64,000 nucleotides of DNA, taken from the NCBI RefSeq assembly GCF_000429305.1, contig NZ_KE386881.1, positions 97,154 to 161,153 on the forward strand, read 5' to 3'. The position numbers and the translations under genes are program-made. Below, piece after piece: positions 1 through 8,618 of this stretch. The notes under the pieces were generated by a model. That model saw nothing but the letters and a program-made list of their open reading frames with translations. It had not been told where the DNA came from and searched no databases. Source of the stretch: Desulfovibrio inopinatus DSM 10711. GTDB taxonomy: Bacteria > Desulfobacterota > Desulfovibrionia > Desulfovibrionales > Desulfovibrionaceae. Numbering within the stretch: position 1 is the stretch's first letter; each line of letters starts with the position of its first letter.

Positions 1-300
1 GAGGAAGCCCAAGGCACGGACGCTGTAGCTGAAGAAGCAGCTCACCAGAAAGAAGCCATCGAACACGAAGCCGCGGAAGCACAGGACGAACAGGCTACCG
101 AAACCCAAGAAGAGACTTCGGCCGAAGCGCCTGCAGAGGAACACGCCGCGGCACCAGACGACGAGCAACCCGCTGTGACCGAAGAAGCCCAAGGCACGGA
201 TGCCGTTGCTGAAGAAGCAGCTCACCAAGAAGAAGCCGTCGAGCACGAAGCCGCGGAAGCACAGGACGAACAGGCGGCCGAAGCACAGGAAGAAACCGCG
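1..300 (+). repeat. 180-bp tandem repeat coding for a 60-residue Glu/Ala-rich unit
   Basis: The stretch beginning GAGGAAGCCCAAGGCACGGA at base 1 recurs at base 181 with few substitutions, giving a period of exactly 180 bp. The first copy is complete in the window and the second runs to about base 300. More copies may lie upstream of the window. Confidence 0.85.
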
Positions 301-690
301 ACGAAAGAAGTCGTTGCTGTGTCTCCACCGTACACCTCGGTGTCACCTATGACGGTAGCCGACGTCGCGTATTGGGTGGGCATCGTTGCCCTGTACCTCG
401 TGATGTGCGTTGCCTATATGCGTATCGGGGCCAAGTTGGGACGCAGCGAGACGTTGCTGTTTCTTGTTCCCGTGTACAATCTATACTTGCTCATACGCGC
501 AGTACACCTGCCCGCATGGCATGTGATCTTGCTACTCATTCCATTCCTCAACCTCATCTATCTCGCGTTCCTCGCCGGTCGCATTGCGGTATGGATGGGT
601 CGTAGCTTTATCGTGTATTTCATTCTCACATTCTTTTTCTGTATTTCCTTGCTTATTCTGGCATTTGATCCTGCGGCGCAGTCTGACTAG
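1..690 (+). CDS. repeat-rich acidic protein with DUF5684-like membrane domain (5' partial)
   Basis: The frame is open from base 1, so the gene begins before the window; 229 residues are visible. The first ~110 residues are rich in Glu, Ala and Gln and contain a 60-residue repeat (EEAQGTDAVAEEAA... and EHEAAEAQDEQA appear twice). The last ~115 residues hold about four hydrophobic segments with the pattern VPVYNLYLLI ... LPAW ... LIPFLNLIYLAFLAGRIA, which resembles the small membrane domain DUF5684; this is family memory, not a search. An inverted repeat follows 28 bases after the stop. Function is unknown; a membrane-anchored protein with a long charged, probably disordered arm is the safest description. 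Confidence 0.75.
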   Translation, partial: EEAQGTDAVAEEAAHQKEAIEHEAAEAQDEQATETQEETSAEAPAEEHAAAPDDEQPAVTEEAQGTDAVAEEAAHQEEAVEHEAAEAQDEQAAEAQEETATKEVVAVSPPYTSVSPMTVADVAYWVGIVALYLVMCVAYMRIGAKLGRSETLLFLVPVYNLYLLIRAVHLPAWHVILLLIPFLNLIYLAFLAGRIAVWMGRSFIVYFILTFFFCISLLILAFDPAAQSD

Positions 691-717
691 CAGGCTCTTT
701 GCTTAAGGTCGATTTTT

Positions 718-757
718 CACGCCGGAATGACAGCTCATGGCTTGTCATTCCGGCGTG
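718..757 (+). terminator. inverted repeat, likely terminator of the repeat-rich gene
   Basis: A perfect 15-bp stem, CACGCCGGAATGACA (718-732) and TGTCATTCCGGCGTG (743-757), encloses a 10-base loop. The T-tract after it is poor (TTCATTG), so it is a strong hairpin but a weak classical terminator. Confidence 0.6.
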
Positions 758-1214
758 TTCATTGATTCCGTCTTGCCATAGCGTTCATTGATGATTGAAG
801 ACCATAGAAGTATGAATCAGCAATTTGAAAACCACAGTAAAAGCATGCAACTCAATTCACTTATCATGATACTTCATACAAAATAGACTAATTATCTGAA
901 TAAAAAATAACTCATTAAACAGACAACAACCATATATACAACCTTTATACATTGACAAAAAACAAATACATACAATACGCTACATCAAAGTAAATAGATA
1001 AAATCAAAAAAACATTACAAACAATCTCTTTTATGTCGAAAAATATTTATTCCATACTTTTTCAAGCCGCAATTCAATGATCACACATTTAAAGAATATT
1101 TTTCAGCAACATTCAGCAAACACAATTCATTGAATTCTTTATGACATAGACATGGCTTCCCATAATCTCCGTTGTCCAGACACGCATTGCATAATCTTTT
1201 CACGGGAGTGCATC
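758..1214. other. AT-rich intergenic stretch, no gene seen
   Basis: About 450 bases of much lower GC than the neighbours, with long A and T runs from about 880 to 1060. No convincing ORF, tRNA or hairpin is visible. A TTGACA at 953-958 lacks a well-placed -10 box. It most likely carries the promoter of the hydrolase gene at 1215. Confidence 0.6.
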
Positions 1215-2162
1215 ATGAGCACATTGAAAGTGGTTGATGGGGTAGAAATACTGACGGTTATTGACAATTACATTGATGTCTTCCTCCCTGACCGTGAGGA
1301 AGTGAAACGCTATCCACTATGGAGTGATGGGCATTTGAACCCGCCTTTGCTCGCGGAACATGGTCTGTGTTTGCTTATCACGGTCCATGAGGGTGGACAG
1401 AAGCATACGATATTGGTGGATTCAGGGTTCACTTCACAGGGATGTATTCACAATATCGAGACGCTGAAATTGCCATTGGACCAGGTGGAGGCCTTCGTCC
1501 TCAGCCATGGACATTTCGATCATATCGGTGCGCTGTACAACTTGTATGAATCCGGATACGTGCCCAAAGGTACACCGCTCCATATGCACTCCACAGCACT
1601 TGCCGAACGAGGAATCAAGATTCCGTCGTCAGAACGCTTTACCTTACCGCAAGTTTTTCAAGACGAGCTGGAGAAACATGGCGCCGATGTGCGCATTGAA
1701 AATGGGCCGACGCGTATTGCTCATGATTGTTGTCTGTTGACGGGAGAGGTGCCGAGACGTTCTTTTGAAATCGGCTTTCCCATCGGGTGGCGCAATGAAA
1801 ATAATGAAATTATTCGGGATGATATTCCTGATGATCAATCATTGATTTTTCACGTCAAAGGCAAGGGCCTGGTGGTTGTTCTCGGTTGTGGCCATTCCGG
1901 CGTCATCAATATTCTGAACTATGCCAAGGAACTCACAGGATGTGATGATATCTATTTAGTCATGGGTGGCTTTCATCTTACCGGTGAACTTTTCGAAAAA
2001 TACACGGAACAAACTATCGATGCGCTGGCCGAAATGCATCCCAAGTTAGTCGTTCCAACACACTGCACAGGATTCAACTCCACAGTACGTTTTGCCCAAC
2101 GCATGCCCGAAGCATTTGTCCTCAACTCCGTCGGAACAACGCTGCAAATATTTGCCGGATAG
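1215..2162 (+). CDS. metallo-beta-lactamase-fold hydrolase (COG1237 type)
   Basis: A 315-residue cytoplasmic protein of the MBL-fold family related to methanopterin-pathway enzymes and to 7,8-dihydropterin-6-methyl-type hydrolases. The metal-binding signature LSHGHFDH is near residue 96, followed by GCGHSG (~225), GGFHLTG (~253) and PTHCTG (~282), the expected ligand order. An upstream in-frame ATG at 1152 exists, but the ATG at 1215 is preceded by CACGGGAG and gives the usual family N-terminus. The gene stands alone. The substrate cannot be read from sequence. Confidence 0.85.
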   Translation: MSTLKVVDGVEILTVIDNYIDVFLPDREEVKRYPLWSDGHLNPPLLAEHGLCLLITVHEGGQKHTILVDSGFTSQGCIHNIETLKLPLDQVEAFVLSHGHFDHIGALYNLYESGYVPKGTPLHMHSTALAERGIKIPSSERFTLPQVFQDELEKHGADVRIENGPTRIAHDCCLLTGEVPRRSFEIGFPIGWRNENNEIIRDDIPDDQSLIFHVKGKGLVVVLGCGHSGVINILNYAKELTGCDDIYLVMGGFHLTGELFEKYTEQTIDALAEMHPKLVVPTHCTGFNSTVRFAQRMPEAFVLNSVGTTLQIFAG

Positions 2163-2202
2163 AGCATGAGGTTGCAGTCTGAGTTCACGCCATATCTGAC
2201 AC

Positions 2203-2243
2203 AAAAAACGACCCAAAGTGGTCGGTGGGGCACTTTGGGTCGT
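2203..2243 (-). terminator. intrinsic terminator of fdhAB
   Basis: A 13-bp perfect stem, ACGACCCAAAGTG (2208-2220) and CACTTTGGGTCGT (2231-2243), is followed on the minus strand by six T (2203-2208). It lies ~85 bases past the fdhB stop and can also stop convergent transcription from the hydrolase gene. Confidence 0.85.
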
Positions 2244-2274
2244 GGAGGCTGAAGACCGTTTCGGATAAAGAGAG

Positions 2275-2298
2275 CGGAGCGCAGGGGAATGCGCTCCG
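2275..2298 (-). terminator. second hairpin after fdhB
   Basis: CGGAGCGCA (2275-2283) and TGCGCTCCG (2290-2298) form a 9-bp stem with a 6-base loop between fdhB and the main terminator. It has no T-tract; it may stabilise the 3' end of the fdhAB message. Confidence 0.4.
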
Positions 2299-2325
2299 TT
2301 CCAATACATATCCGTCTCGGTCGTG

Positions 2326-3045
2326 CTAACCGGTTCTGTGCATACGGCGCAGTCCGGCGAACATCTGTCTGCGGTGAAAGAGACTCGGCGCCAAGGAGCC
2401 AGCGTCAGCCATCAGGTATTCATAGTACTCGGCCGGATCGTATCCAACCAAGTAGATGACATTCACCGTATCTTCATTAATCAACTGCGCCTTCGGGAAG
2501 TCTTTCTTCACCGTTTCCAGACGCTTTTGAGCCAATACCAAGATGTCTTCGCGATCACCGAACTCCATGGTGCCCGTCGGACAAACCTGGACGCAGGCCG
2601 GTTTCAGGCCATTTTTCACCCGATCGTTACACATGGTGCACTTCGACCAGATGCCGGTTTCAGGATTACGGCGAGGAATGTTGTACGGACACAGTTCTTC
2701 AGGATCATCGGTATCGATTTCTTTACTCAAATCCGTGTAGTACACCGCGCCGGTTTCCGGATCCTGGATTACAGCGCCTTCGGCAAAGCCATCGCCAACC
2801 GCTTTGCACGGTGGGTCAACACAATGCCGGCACTGTTCCGGGAAAAATAACCAATGCAACTTTTCTTCAATGATACGTTCTTCAAACCGGACAAGCTTGT
2901 ACGTATCCGGATTAAGTTCCTTAGGATTCTGATGCGATCCCCAGTTGCTCGTTTCCGTAGCGGGCAGTTTGTTCCATTGCTTACACGCAATCTGGCAACC
3001 GCGACACGCCGTACATCGGGTCAGGTCGATGAGGAAGCTTTTCAT
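2326..3045 (-). CDS. fdhB: formate dehydrogenase beta subunit, three [4Fe-4S] clusters
   Basis: The electron-transfer subunit of a periplasmic formate dehydrogenase. Twelve Cys in ferredoxin-like groups (CTACRGCQIAC near the N-terminus, CRHCVDPPC near residue 70, a lone Cys in LCPYNIP, CTMC, and ACVQVC) fit three [4Fe-4S] clusters. There is no C-terminal membrane helix, so this is the soluble two-subunit FdhAB form of Desulfovibrio rather than the membrane-anchored FdnGHI form. No signal peptide is seen; export is expected together with FdhA by the Tat route. The start is the second of two in-frame ATGs (3051, 3045), chosen because the Shine-Dalgarno GGAGG is 9 bases from the second and only 3 from the first. 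It follows fdhA closely. Confidence 0.92.
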   Translation of the reverse strand: MKSFLIDLTRCTACRGCQIACKQWNKLPATETSNWGSHQNPKELNPDTYKLVRFEERIIEEKLHWLFFPEQCRHCVDPPCKAVGDGFAEGAVIQDPETGAVYYTDLSKEIDTDDPEELCPYNIPRRNPETGIWSKCTMCNDRVKNGLKPACVQVCPTGTMEFGDREDILVLAQKRLETVKKDFPKAQLINEDTVNVIYLVGYDPAEYYEYLMADAGSLAPSLFHRRQMFAGLRRMHRTG

Positions 3046-3059
3046 GGTCATTCTCCTCC

Positions 3060-6000
3060 TTAGCTCTTGGCCTTCGTGACGTTGACCATGAAGGCTTTAG
3101 TCTCGGGGATACCCGTGTTCGGGTCACCGACCGAGGGTGTAAGCAGGTTGGCTGCGTCGCCGCCATTTTTGGGGAAGCGCCAGCCGTAATGCCATGGAAT
3201 ACCAACCTGGTGAATCTGCTCGCCCATGACCGTAAACGGTTTGAGTCGACGGGTGACAATGGCAATGGCCCAGAGTTTACCACGCGGGTTCTCCAGAATA
3301 ACCTTGTCACCGTTTTCGATGCCGCGCATTTTCGCCAGTTCCGGGCTCATTTCGCAGAACATCTGAGGCTCGGCTTCAAGTAACCACGGTGTGTAGCGCG
3401 TCATGACACCGGTCTGCCAATGTTCGGTCACCCGATAGGTTGAACACACAAACGGATAACGCGGATCACAGACCGATTTCTTTTCTTCCTTGAACTGCAG
3501 GGCCACAGGGCTATGCAATTGCTTGGAGAACGGATGCTCGGCGATCGGGCATTCCAGCGGTTCATAGTATTCCGGGAACGGTCCGTCAGCAGTACCCGGT
3601 CCGAAGATGTGAGCAAAACCGGACGGTTTCATGATGAAGGCATGCTTGGAACCCGGAGGCCATCCACCGTCGGGAACATCGCCTTCCCACTTCTTGCCAT
3701 TCCACTTGATAACTGCTTTTTGTGGTGCATACGGCTGCCCTTCCAAGTTCACCGACGCGCGGTTGTACAGAATGCGCCGGTTGACGGGCCAACACCAGGA
3801 CCAACCGGGATACAGACCGATCGTAGCCTGCATATCGGTTTCTTTCTTGTCACGACGGGCGGCCATGTTGCCTTTTTCCGTGTAGGATCCGCAGTACAGC
3901 CAGTTTCCCGAGCAGGTGTTGCCATCATTCTGCAAGAAGGCAAAACTCGGAACAAGTTCACCTTGCTTGTAGGTCTTGTCTTTAATAGTCACATCTTTCA
4001 GGAAGTATCCATTGATGACTTTGGCAACCTTATGCGGATCGAACTCGCCATGCTCGTTGTCGTAATCCCATGTCAATCCATTGATAGGACCGGGGAAAAC
4101 GGCCTTCGTATCTTTGGCGTATAAGCCTTTGATGCGATTCATGAGATCAAGGATAATATCGCCGTCCGGCCGGGTGTTTCCAAGCGGTTTCGGTCCCTGA
4201 TAGCGCCACTGCATCCAACGGCCCGAGTTGGTAATGGAACCTTCCTTCTCGATGGAAACACAACACGGGAGGAAAAAGACCTCGGTCTTGACCTTTCTAG
4301 GGTCCATGTTCGGGCCTTTCCAGAACGAATTGGTCTCGTTGTCAAAGATGTTGACGTTGACAAGCCAATCGAGTTTGGAGAGCGCCTCACGGGTTTTGTT
4401 CGAATTGGCACCACTGCACGCCGGATTCTGCCCCCATGCAAAAAAGCCCTTGAACTTGCCCTTGAACATTTCGTCAAACATGACGAGCCAGGTGTAGTTC
4501 ACCCCGTCGTCCAACTTGGGCAAATACGTGTAGCCTTCTTCCGTTGTCTTATCCCGGTACATGGCTTTCAGAAGCGATGCCGAGTACTTGGCATAATTTC
4601 CCCACCAATTCGCAGACTTCTCATCTTTAGTGGTCGGGGTCGACTGGGTATCATACGTTTTGAGATCGGGCTGCGAAGCCTTGGGCGCTTTGAGGTAGCC
4701 GGGCAGGATATGAACGAGCAAACACTGGTCCGTGGATCCTTGCACGTTGGATTCGCCACGGAGCGCATTGACGCCGCCGCCAGCCACACCAATGTTGCCC
4801 AAAAGCAACTGGACAATGGCCATAGAACGGATGTTCTGCACACCGACAGTATGTTGAGTCCAGCCCATGGCATACATGATGGTGCCCGATTTGTCGGGCT
4901 TTCCCGTTGCCGCGTAGGCTTTCCAAACCTTGAGCATGTCTTCTTTGGGCGTCCCCGTGACTTTGGAAACCGCATCAATGGTGTAGCGCGCATAATGCTT
5001 TTTCAGCAATTGCATGACACACCGCGGGTCTTTCAGCGTGGGGTCTTTCTTGGGATTGCCGTCTTCACCAAGTTCAAATGCCCAGGTGGATTTGTTGTAT
5101 TTCCCGGTTTTCTTGTCCAAACCGGAGAAGACCCCTTCCTTGAAATCGAAATCTTTACCCACAATGAACGACGCATTCGTGTAGTTCACGACGTATTCTT
5201 TGAAGTAGAATTCGTTCTCAAGGATGTAATTGATAAAACCGCCCAAGAAACCAATATCCGAGCCCGAACGAAGTTGAGCGAAGATATCGGCTTTGGCCGA
5301 TGTTCTCGTGTAGCGCGGATCAACGTGGATAAGCGTGGCTCCCTTATCCTTGGCGCGCATCACCCACTTGAATGAAATGGGATGGTTTTCGGCAGCGTTG
5401 CTGCCCATAATCAATATGCAATCACTGTTCTTGAGATCGATCCAGTGATTGGTCATCGCACCGCGTCCGAACGACTCTGCCAGAGCCGCAACAGTAGCGC
5501 TGTGTCAGATACGGGCCTGATGTTCGATATAGACCAGGCCAAGAGAACGCAGGAAAGACTGATATAACCAGCACTCTTCGTTATCCATGGCCGCGGAGCC
5601 GGCGGAACCTATGGCAAGAGTACGATTGACTTCCTGTCCTTTGGCATTTTTGAGCTCGAAGCTGGCATCACGCGTATCTTTGACGCGTTTGGCGATGGTA
5701 TCGAGCATCCAATCCCAGGATTTTGTTTCCCATTTGTCGGAATGGGGCGCGCGATACATCGGTTCCAGGATGCGGTCTTCGTTTTCAGCAAGCTGCCAGA
5801 CCGACGCACCTTTGGCGCACAAGGCACCTTCGTTTACCGGATGATCGGGATCGCCTTCGACATTGATAGCGCGGGCATCCCCATCTTTGGCCGTGTGGAC
5901 GATAAGTCCACAACCGACCGCACAATAGGGACAAACAGACGTGGTTTGCTTCGCCCAGTTGATTTTAAGTTCCTGGGCGCGGGCAACAGCGGGTGTCAGG

Positions 6001-6080
6001 TTAAATCCTAACCCGCCGAAGGCCGTCGCTGCACCGGCAACGCCGGCCAGCTTAAGGAACTTCCTTCGATCGAGTTTCAT
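3060..6080 (-). CDS. fdhA: formate dehydrogenase alpha subunit, selenocysteine, Tat-exported
   Basis: Catalytic subunit of periplasmic formate dehydrogenase, oxidising formate to CO2 at a Mo or W bis-pterin site. The frame is interrupted by one UGA (5505-5507) that must be read as selenocysteine: the context QARI-U-HSATVAALAESFGRG is the family's Sec-His active site and homology continues on both sides. Counting from the ATG at 6080, Sec is residue 192, the number known for the Desulfovibrio vulgaris Hildenborough enzyme. The N-terminus has a twin-arginine signal (DRRKFLKLAG), then a [4Fe-4S] motif CPYCAVGCGL ... GALCAKG. AAGGAG lies 5 bases before ATG 6080; a GTG two codons upstream is less well placed. 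The full product is 1006 residues, a normal length. Cofactor genes lie upstream on the same strand. Confidence 0.95.
5471..5489 (-). promoter_or_regulatory. bacterial SECIS hairpin of fdhA
   Basis: In the mRNA, GCGGCUCU and AGAGUCGU pair over 8 bp (two of them G-U) around the loop GGC. The loop begins 24 nucleotides after the UGA, within the range usual for SelB-binding elements, and starts with G. Confidence 0.75.
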
Positions 6081-6101
6081 CAGCACTCCTTTTCCGAACG
6101 G

Positions 6102-6317
6102 TTATCGACCCCGAATTTCACGCCCAAGCCGAACCAACAACCGATAGCCGAACGGAGCGAATACAAGCGTATTCGCACGCATTCGAACGCGTGGTCGCGG
6201 CCTGCCAACGAGGTGAAATCTGATGAAATATGCCCGCAGACGAATAGGGGTGAGATCGAACCCCAGGCCCGCAAACGGCAATCCATCACCCTTCGTGGCC
6301 GAATGATGTAGGGACAT
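6102..6317 (-). CDS. possible small ORF before fdhA, mimics part of the FdhA signal peptide
   Basis: A 71-residue ORF with a very strong ribosome binding site (AGGAGGAGG one base before ATG) sits 21 bases upstream of fdhA. Its segment FAGLGFDLTPIRLRA matches the FdhA signal region FGGLGFNLTPAVARA at 10 of 15 positions, while the codons differ at many wobble positions. The remainder is Arg-rich and unlike FdhA. It could be a translated leader that couples to fdhA, or the decayed 5' end of a duplicated formate dehydrogenase gene. No twin-arginine motif is present ahead of the matching part. Coding status is uncertain. Confidence 0.4.
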   Translation of the reverse strand: MSLHHSATKGDGLPFAGLGFDLTPIRLRAYFIRFHLVGRPRPRVRMRANTLVFAPFGYRLLVRLGREIRGR

Positions 6318-6337
6318 GCCTCCTCCTGCATGGACTC

Positions 6338-6354
6338 CCGAATTGTAAATTCGG
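6338..6354 (-). promoter_or_regulatory. inverted repeat in the fdhA upstream region
   Basis: CCGAATT and AATTCGG separated by three bases form a 7-bp dyad, 20 bases before the small ORF's start. It could be an operator or a leader hairpin controlling fdhAB; nothing identifies the factor. Confidence 0.35.
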
Positions 6355-6414
6355 TTATCCCCTCTTGAGGCACGAATGTAGAAAATTCCGTGTCATCAGG
6401 CAAAAGAACAAGGC

Positions 6415-7308
6415 TTAGTCATAGTTTGGAACAAGACTGCAAAGAGCTTGCGCCAACAGTGGAAACAATTCCTTATCCTGATGATTGTAGCGAAATTCTA
6501 ATTCTTTAATATATAAAGGAAATCGACGTGGAGTCACGCCATTGTAGCGAGCAAGACGTGCTCTGGCGAAATGCCAGAAACCGCCTGATTGTTCATCGAC
6601 AAATGCTTTATGTCGATACTTTCGAATACAATGATACGGCAGAGAATCATCACCACAGAAAATCAAAGCATCATACCGCTGGTATCGATCAGTATAAATA
6701 AGATTCCCCATTCGGACGAGCTTGAGGGAAAAATTATAGTTGAAATGAAAAACGCTCAACGCTTCAAGTTGAGGTAAAAGGTCAATAAAAATTCGCCCAT
6801 TTCGCTCAATAAGCCCGAAGACCGGAATGGGTGAAAGTCGCTCGCGTCCTGTGTTGTGTTTTATCCGACCGCCTTCGAAGCCAAGTTCACTTCCGAAGCC
6901 ACCAGATAAAAATTGTGGTGCGTCCATCGCTTGAGCCAATATGGCAAAACGAAGCGTGGTTACAGCCTTGTAGACCGTATTATACGCGAGCTGCAACTTC
7001 GGCGCCATGCGATTGGCGGTGTCTTCTTCGGCATAATACCGCAACAGTTTGGCCCAATCGGAAAACGACAAGGCACCAACGTTGATAAATCGTCGAGAAA
7101 ATTCATGAAATGTATATTTACACGATGCACAACGCCGTCGGCCCGACGCAAGGTCATACACTTTGTCATGACTACACTTCGGGCACTTAAAGCCATCTTT
7201 CTCACGACATAATGCCGAAAAAAAAGTGTATGCCGATGCATCATCTTCAAAAAGACCGCAGAGGTCCACAGAGGGTAAAACAAAATTCGAAGCAGGCAAT
7301 GACGCCAT
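6415..7308 (-). CDS. IS1595/ISXO2-like transposase-related protein, catalytic site degenerate
   Basis: 297 residues. An N-terminal zinc ribbon (CPKCSHDKVYDL ... RRCASCKYTFHE) is followed by a region resembling the ISXO2-type DDE domain: PVFGLIERNG, YTDRYQRY, GGFWHFARARL and ELEFRYNHQ. Of the expected acidic residues only the middle Asp (TDRY) is clear. Where the family has Asp-Glu before a Gly-Gly pair this protein reads ELGFEGG, and the NxIEGFW position reads EQSGGFW, so Glu is replaced by Gly. The start at 7308 has AAGGA ten bases upstream; an earlier in-frame ATG does not. I recognised no terminal inverted repeats or target duplication, and it sits between moaA and fdhA on the same strand. 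It may be a domesticated DNA-binding protein or a decaying element. Confidence 0.7.
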   Translation of the reverse strand: MASLPASNFVLPSVDLCGLFEDDASAYTFFSALCREKDGFKCPKCSHDKVYDLASGRRRCASCKYTFHEFSRRFINVGALSFSDWAKLLRYYAEEDTANRMAPKLQLAYNTVYKAVTTLRFAILAQAMDAPQFLSGGFGSELGFEGGRIKHNTGRERLSPIPVFGLIERNGRIFIDLLPQLEALSVFHFNYNFSLKLVRMGNLIYTDRYQRYDALIFCGDDSLPYHCIRKYRHKAFVDEQSGGFWHFARARLARYNGVTPRRFPLYIKELEFRYNHQDKELFPLLAQALCSLVPNYD

Positions 7309-7466
7309 ACGCGAATCCTTCTGCATATCGTTGAAGAACAGACAACACGATATACGATAGTCACGCGTTCTCCCTTCGACCACTCAAACAACGCGAAAAC
7401 GACTTGGAGACTGTTGGAGAAAAACAAGGTAGGAAATGGCTAAGCAGCACGCGCCCCTACATCGTA

Positions 7467-7494
7467 CACGATGCAACATGTTGCCAGCATCGTG
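7467..7494 (-). promoter_or_regulatory. nested inverted repeat between moaA and the transposase-like gene
   Basis: CACGATGC (7467-7474) pairs with GCATCGTG (7487-7494), and the segment in between overlaps a second perfect palindrome GCAACATGTTGC (7473-7484). There is no T-tract, so an operator or processed-RNA hairpin is as likely as a terminator. Confidence 0.4.
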
Positions 7495-7601
7495 CATCTG
7501 TCATGCCCATACCGTTCACCGCGCCGTACAATGCACGACGCGACGACGTTCAACCTATGTCTCTTCGCGACAAGAGTTCCTGTCACTCCACCATGCGGTG
7601 T

Positions 7602-8618
7602 CTACCCACCGATGGATGACATCTGCTTTTGTGCAACCGGACTCCGACCACGCTTGTCCAATATCTCAAAGCCAAGCGGTTTCCGCGTATTAGCTTTGGC
7701 AATAACCTTCGCGATCATATCGTCGTTTATTCGGGGAGAACGCAAAAGCGATCTCAATCGGTATTCCTTATCCGAAAACAGGCAGGTCCGCAGTTTTCCG
7801 TCGCTTGTCAAACGGAGTCGATTGCAGGTTCGACAGAAGTGGTGAGAGAGAGGTGTAATAAGACCGAAGCGTCCAAGCCCGCCTTTAATTTCATACATTT
7901 TCGCCGGACCACGAGATTCAGCAGACTCCGTTGATGCCGGCACGAGATCGGCCATGCTTTTTGCCGAGGCCAGAATATCATTAGCTGACCAAAAATTTTC
8001 AAAGCTCCACCGTGAGCACCCCCCCATAGGCATGAATTCTATGTAGCGAACATCAATGGGGAAATTACGGGCAAGATTAATGAAATCGAACAATTCACCG
8101 TCATTGACGCCTTTCAACGCCACGGCATTGATTTTCACTCGAAAGCCTTTTGAAACGGCTCGATCTACAGCAGTCAGGACACGCGGCAGAAAATCCCGGC
8201 CCGTGATGGACTGAAATTTGTCACGGTCCAACGTATCCAGCGAAATATTCAGCCGCATGAGTCCAAGATCTTTCAATGCATCAAGCTTGTCGGCGAGCAG
8301 CGTCGCATTGGTGGTCAATCGGAGAGCCACCGAAGGACTCGATTCTTTCAACATTTCCACAAAGTGGAGAAAATTCTTCCGAACCAGCGGTTCCCCCCCG
8401 GTCAAACGCACTTTATTGACTCCAAGACGTTCACAGATGCGAACGACACGAGTCATCTCTTCATAGGAAAGGATCTTGGGGTGAGGAATATAATATGCGT
8501 TCTCTTTATTGAAACAGTAGAGACAGCGCAAATTGCAGCGGTCGGTCACAGACAAACGGATGTAATTGACGGAACGGCCATAAGAATCGTTGAGGCGGCC
8601 GTGGGGCAGACTCGTCAT
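7602..8618 (-). CDS. moaA: GTP 3',8-cyclase MoaA (molybdopterin step 1)
   Basis: Radical SAM enzyme that rearranges GTP in the first step of molybdopterin synthesis. The N-terminal cluster motif CNLRCLYC, the RLTGGEPLVR segment, and a second C-terminal cluster (CRTCNRLRLTSDGKLRTC) are all present. The protein ends in Gly-Gly, as MoaA proteins do. At 338 residues it is full length. Its ATG overlaps the mobA stop by 4 bases and has GGAGGG 6 bases upstream, so it is translationally coupled in fdhE-fdhD-mobA-moaA. Confidence 0.95.
   Translation of the reverse strand: MTSLPHGRLNDSYGRSVNYIRLSVTDRCNLRCLYCFNKENAYYIPHPKILSYEEMTRVVRICERLGVNKVRLTGGEPLVRKNFLHFVEMLKESSPSVALRLTTNATLLADKLDALKDLGLMRLNISLDTLDRDKFQSITGRDFLPRVLTAVDRAVSKGFRVKINAVALKGVNDGELFDFINLARNFPIDVRYIEFMPMGGCSRWSFENFWSANDILASAKSMADLVPASTESAESRGPAKMYEIKGGLGRFGLITPLSHHFCRTCNRLRLTSDGKLRTCLFSDKEYRLRSLLRSPRINDDMIAKVIAKANTRKPLGFEILDKRGRSPVAQKQMSSIGG

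Noticed and set aside
3513-4124. 203-codon ORF antisense to fdhA, and similar ones in 4710-5375
   Set aside because: They lie opposite a well-supported gene, show no domain, and reflect codon bias.
5505-5507. UGA in fdhA as a nonsense mutation splitting the gene
   Set aside because: It falls at the known Sec position (192) with the conserved U-His context and a SECIS-like hairpin, so recoding is far more likely.
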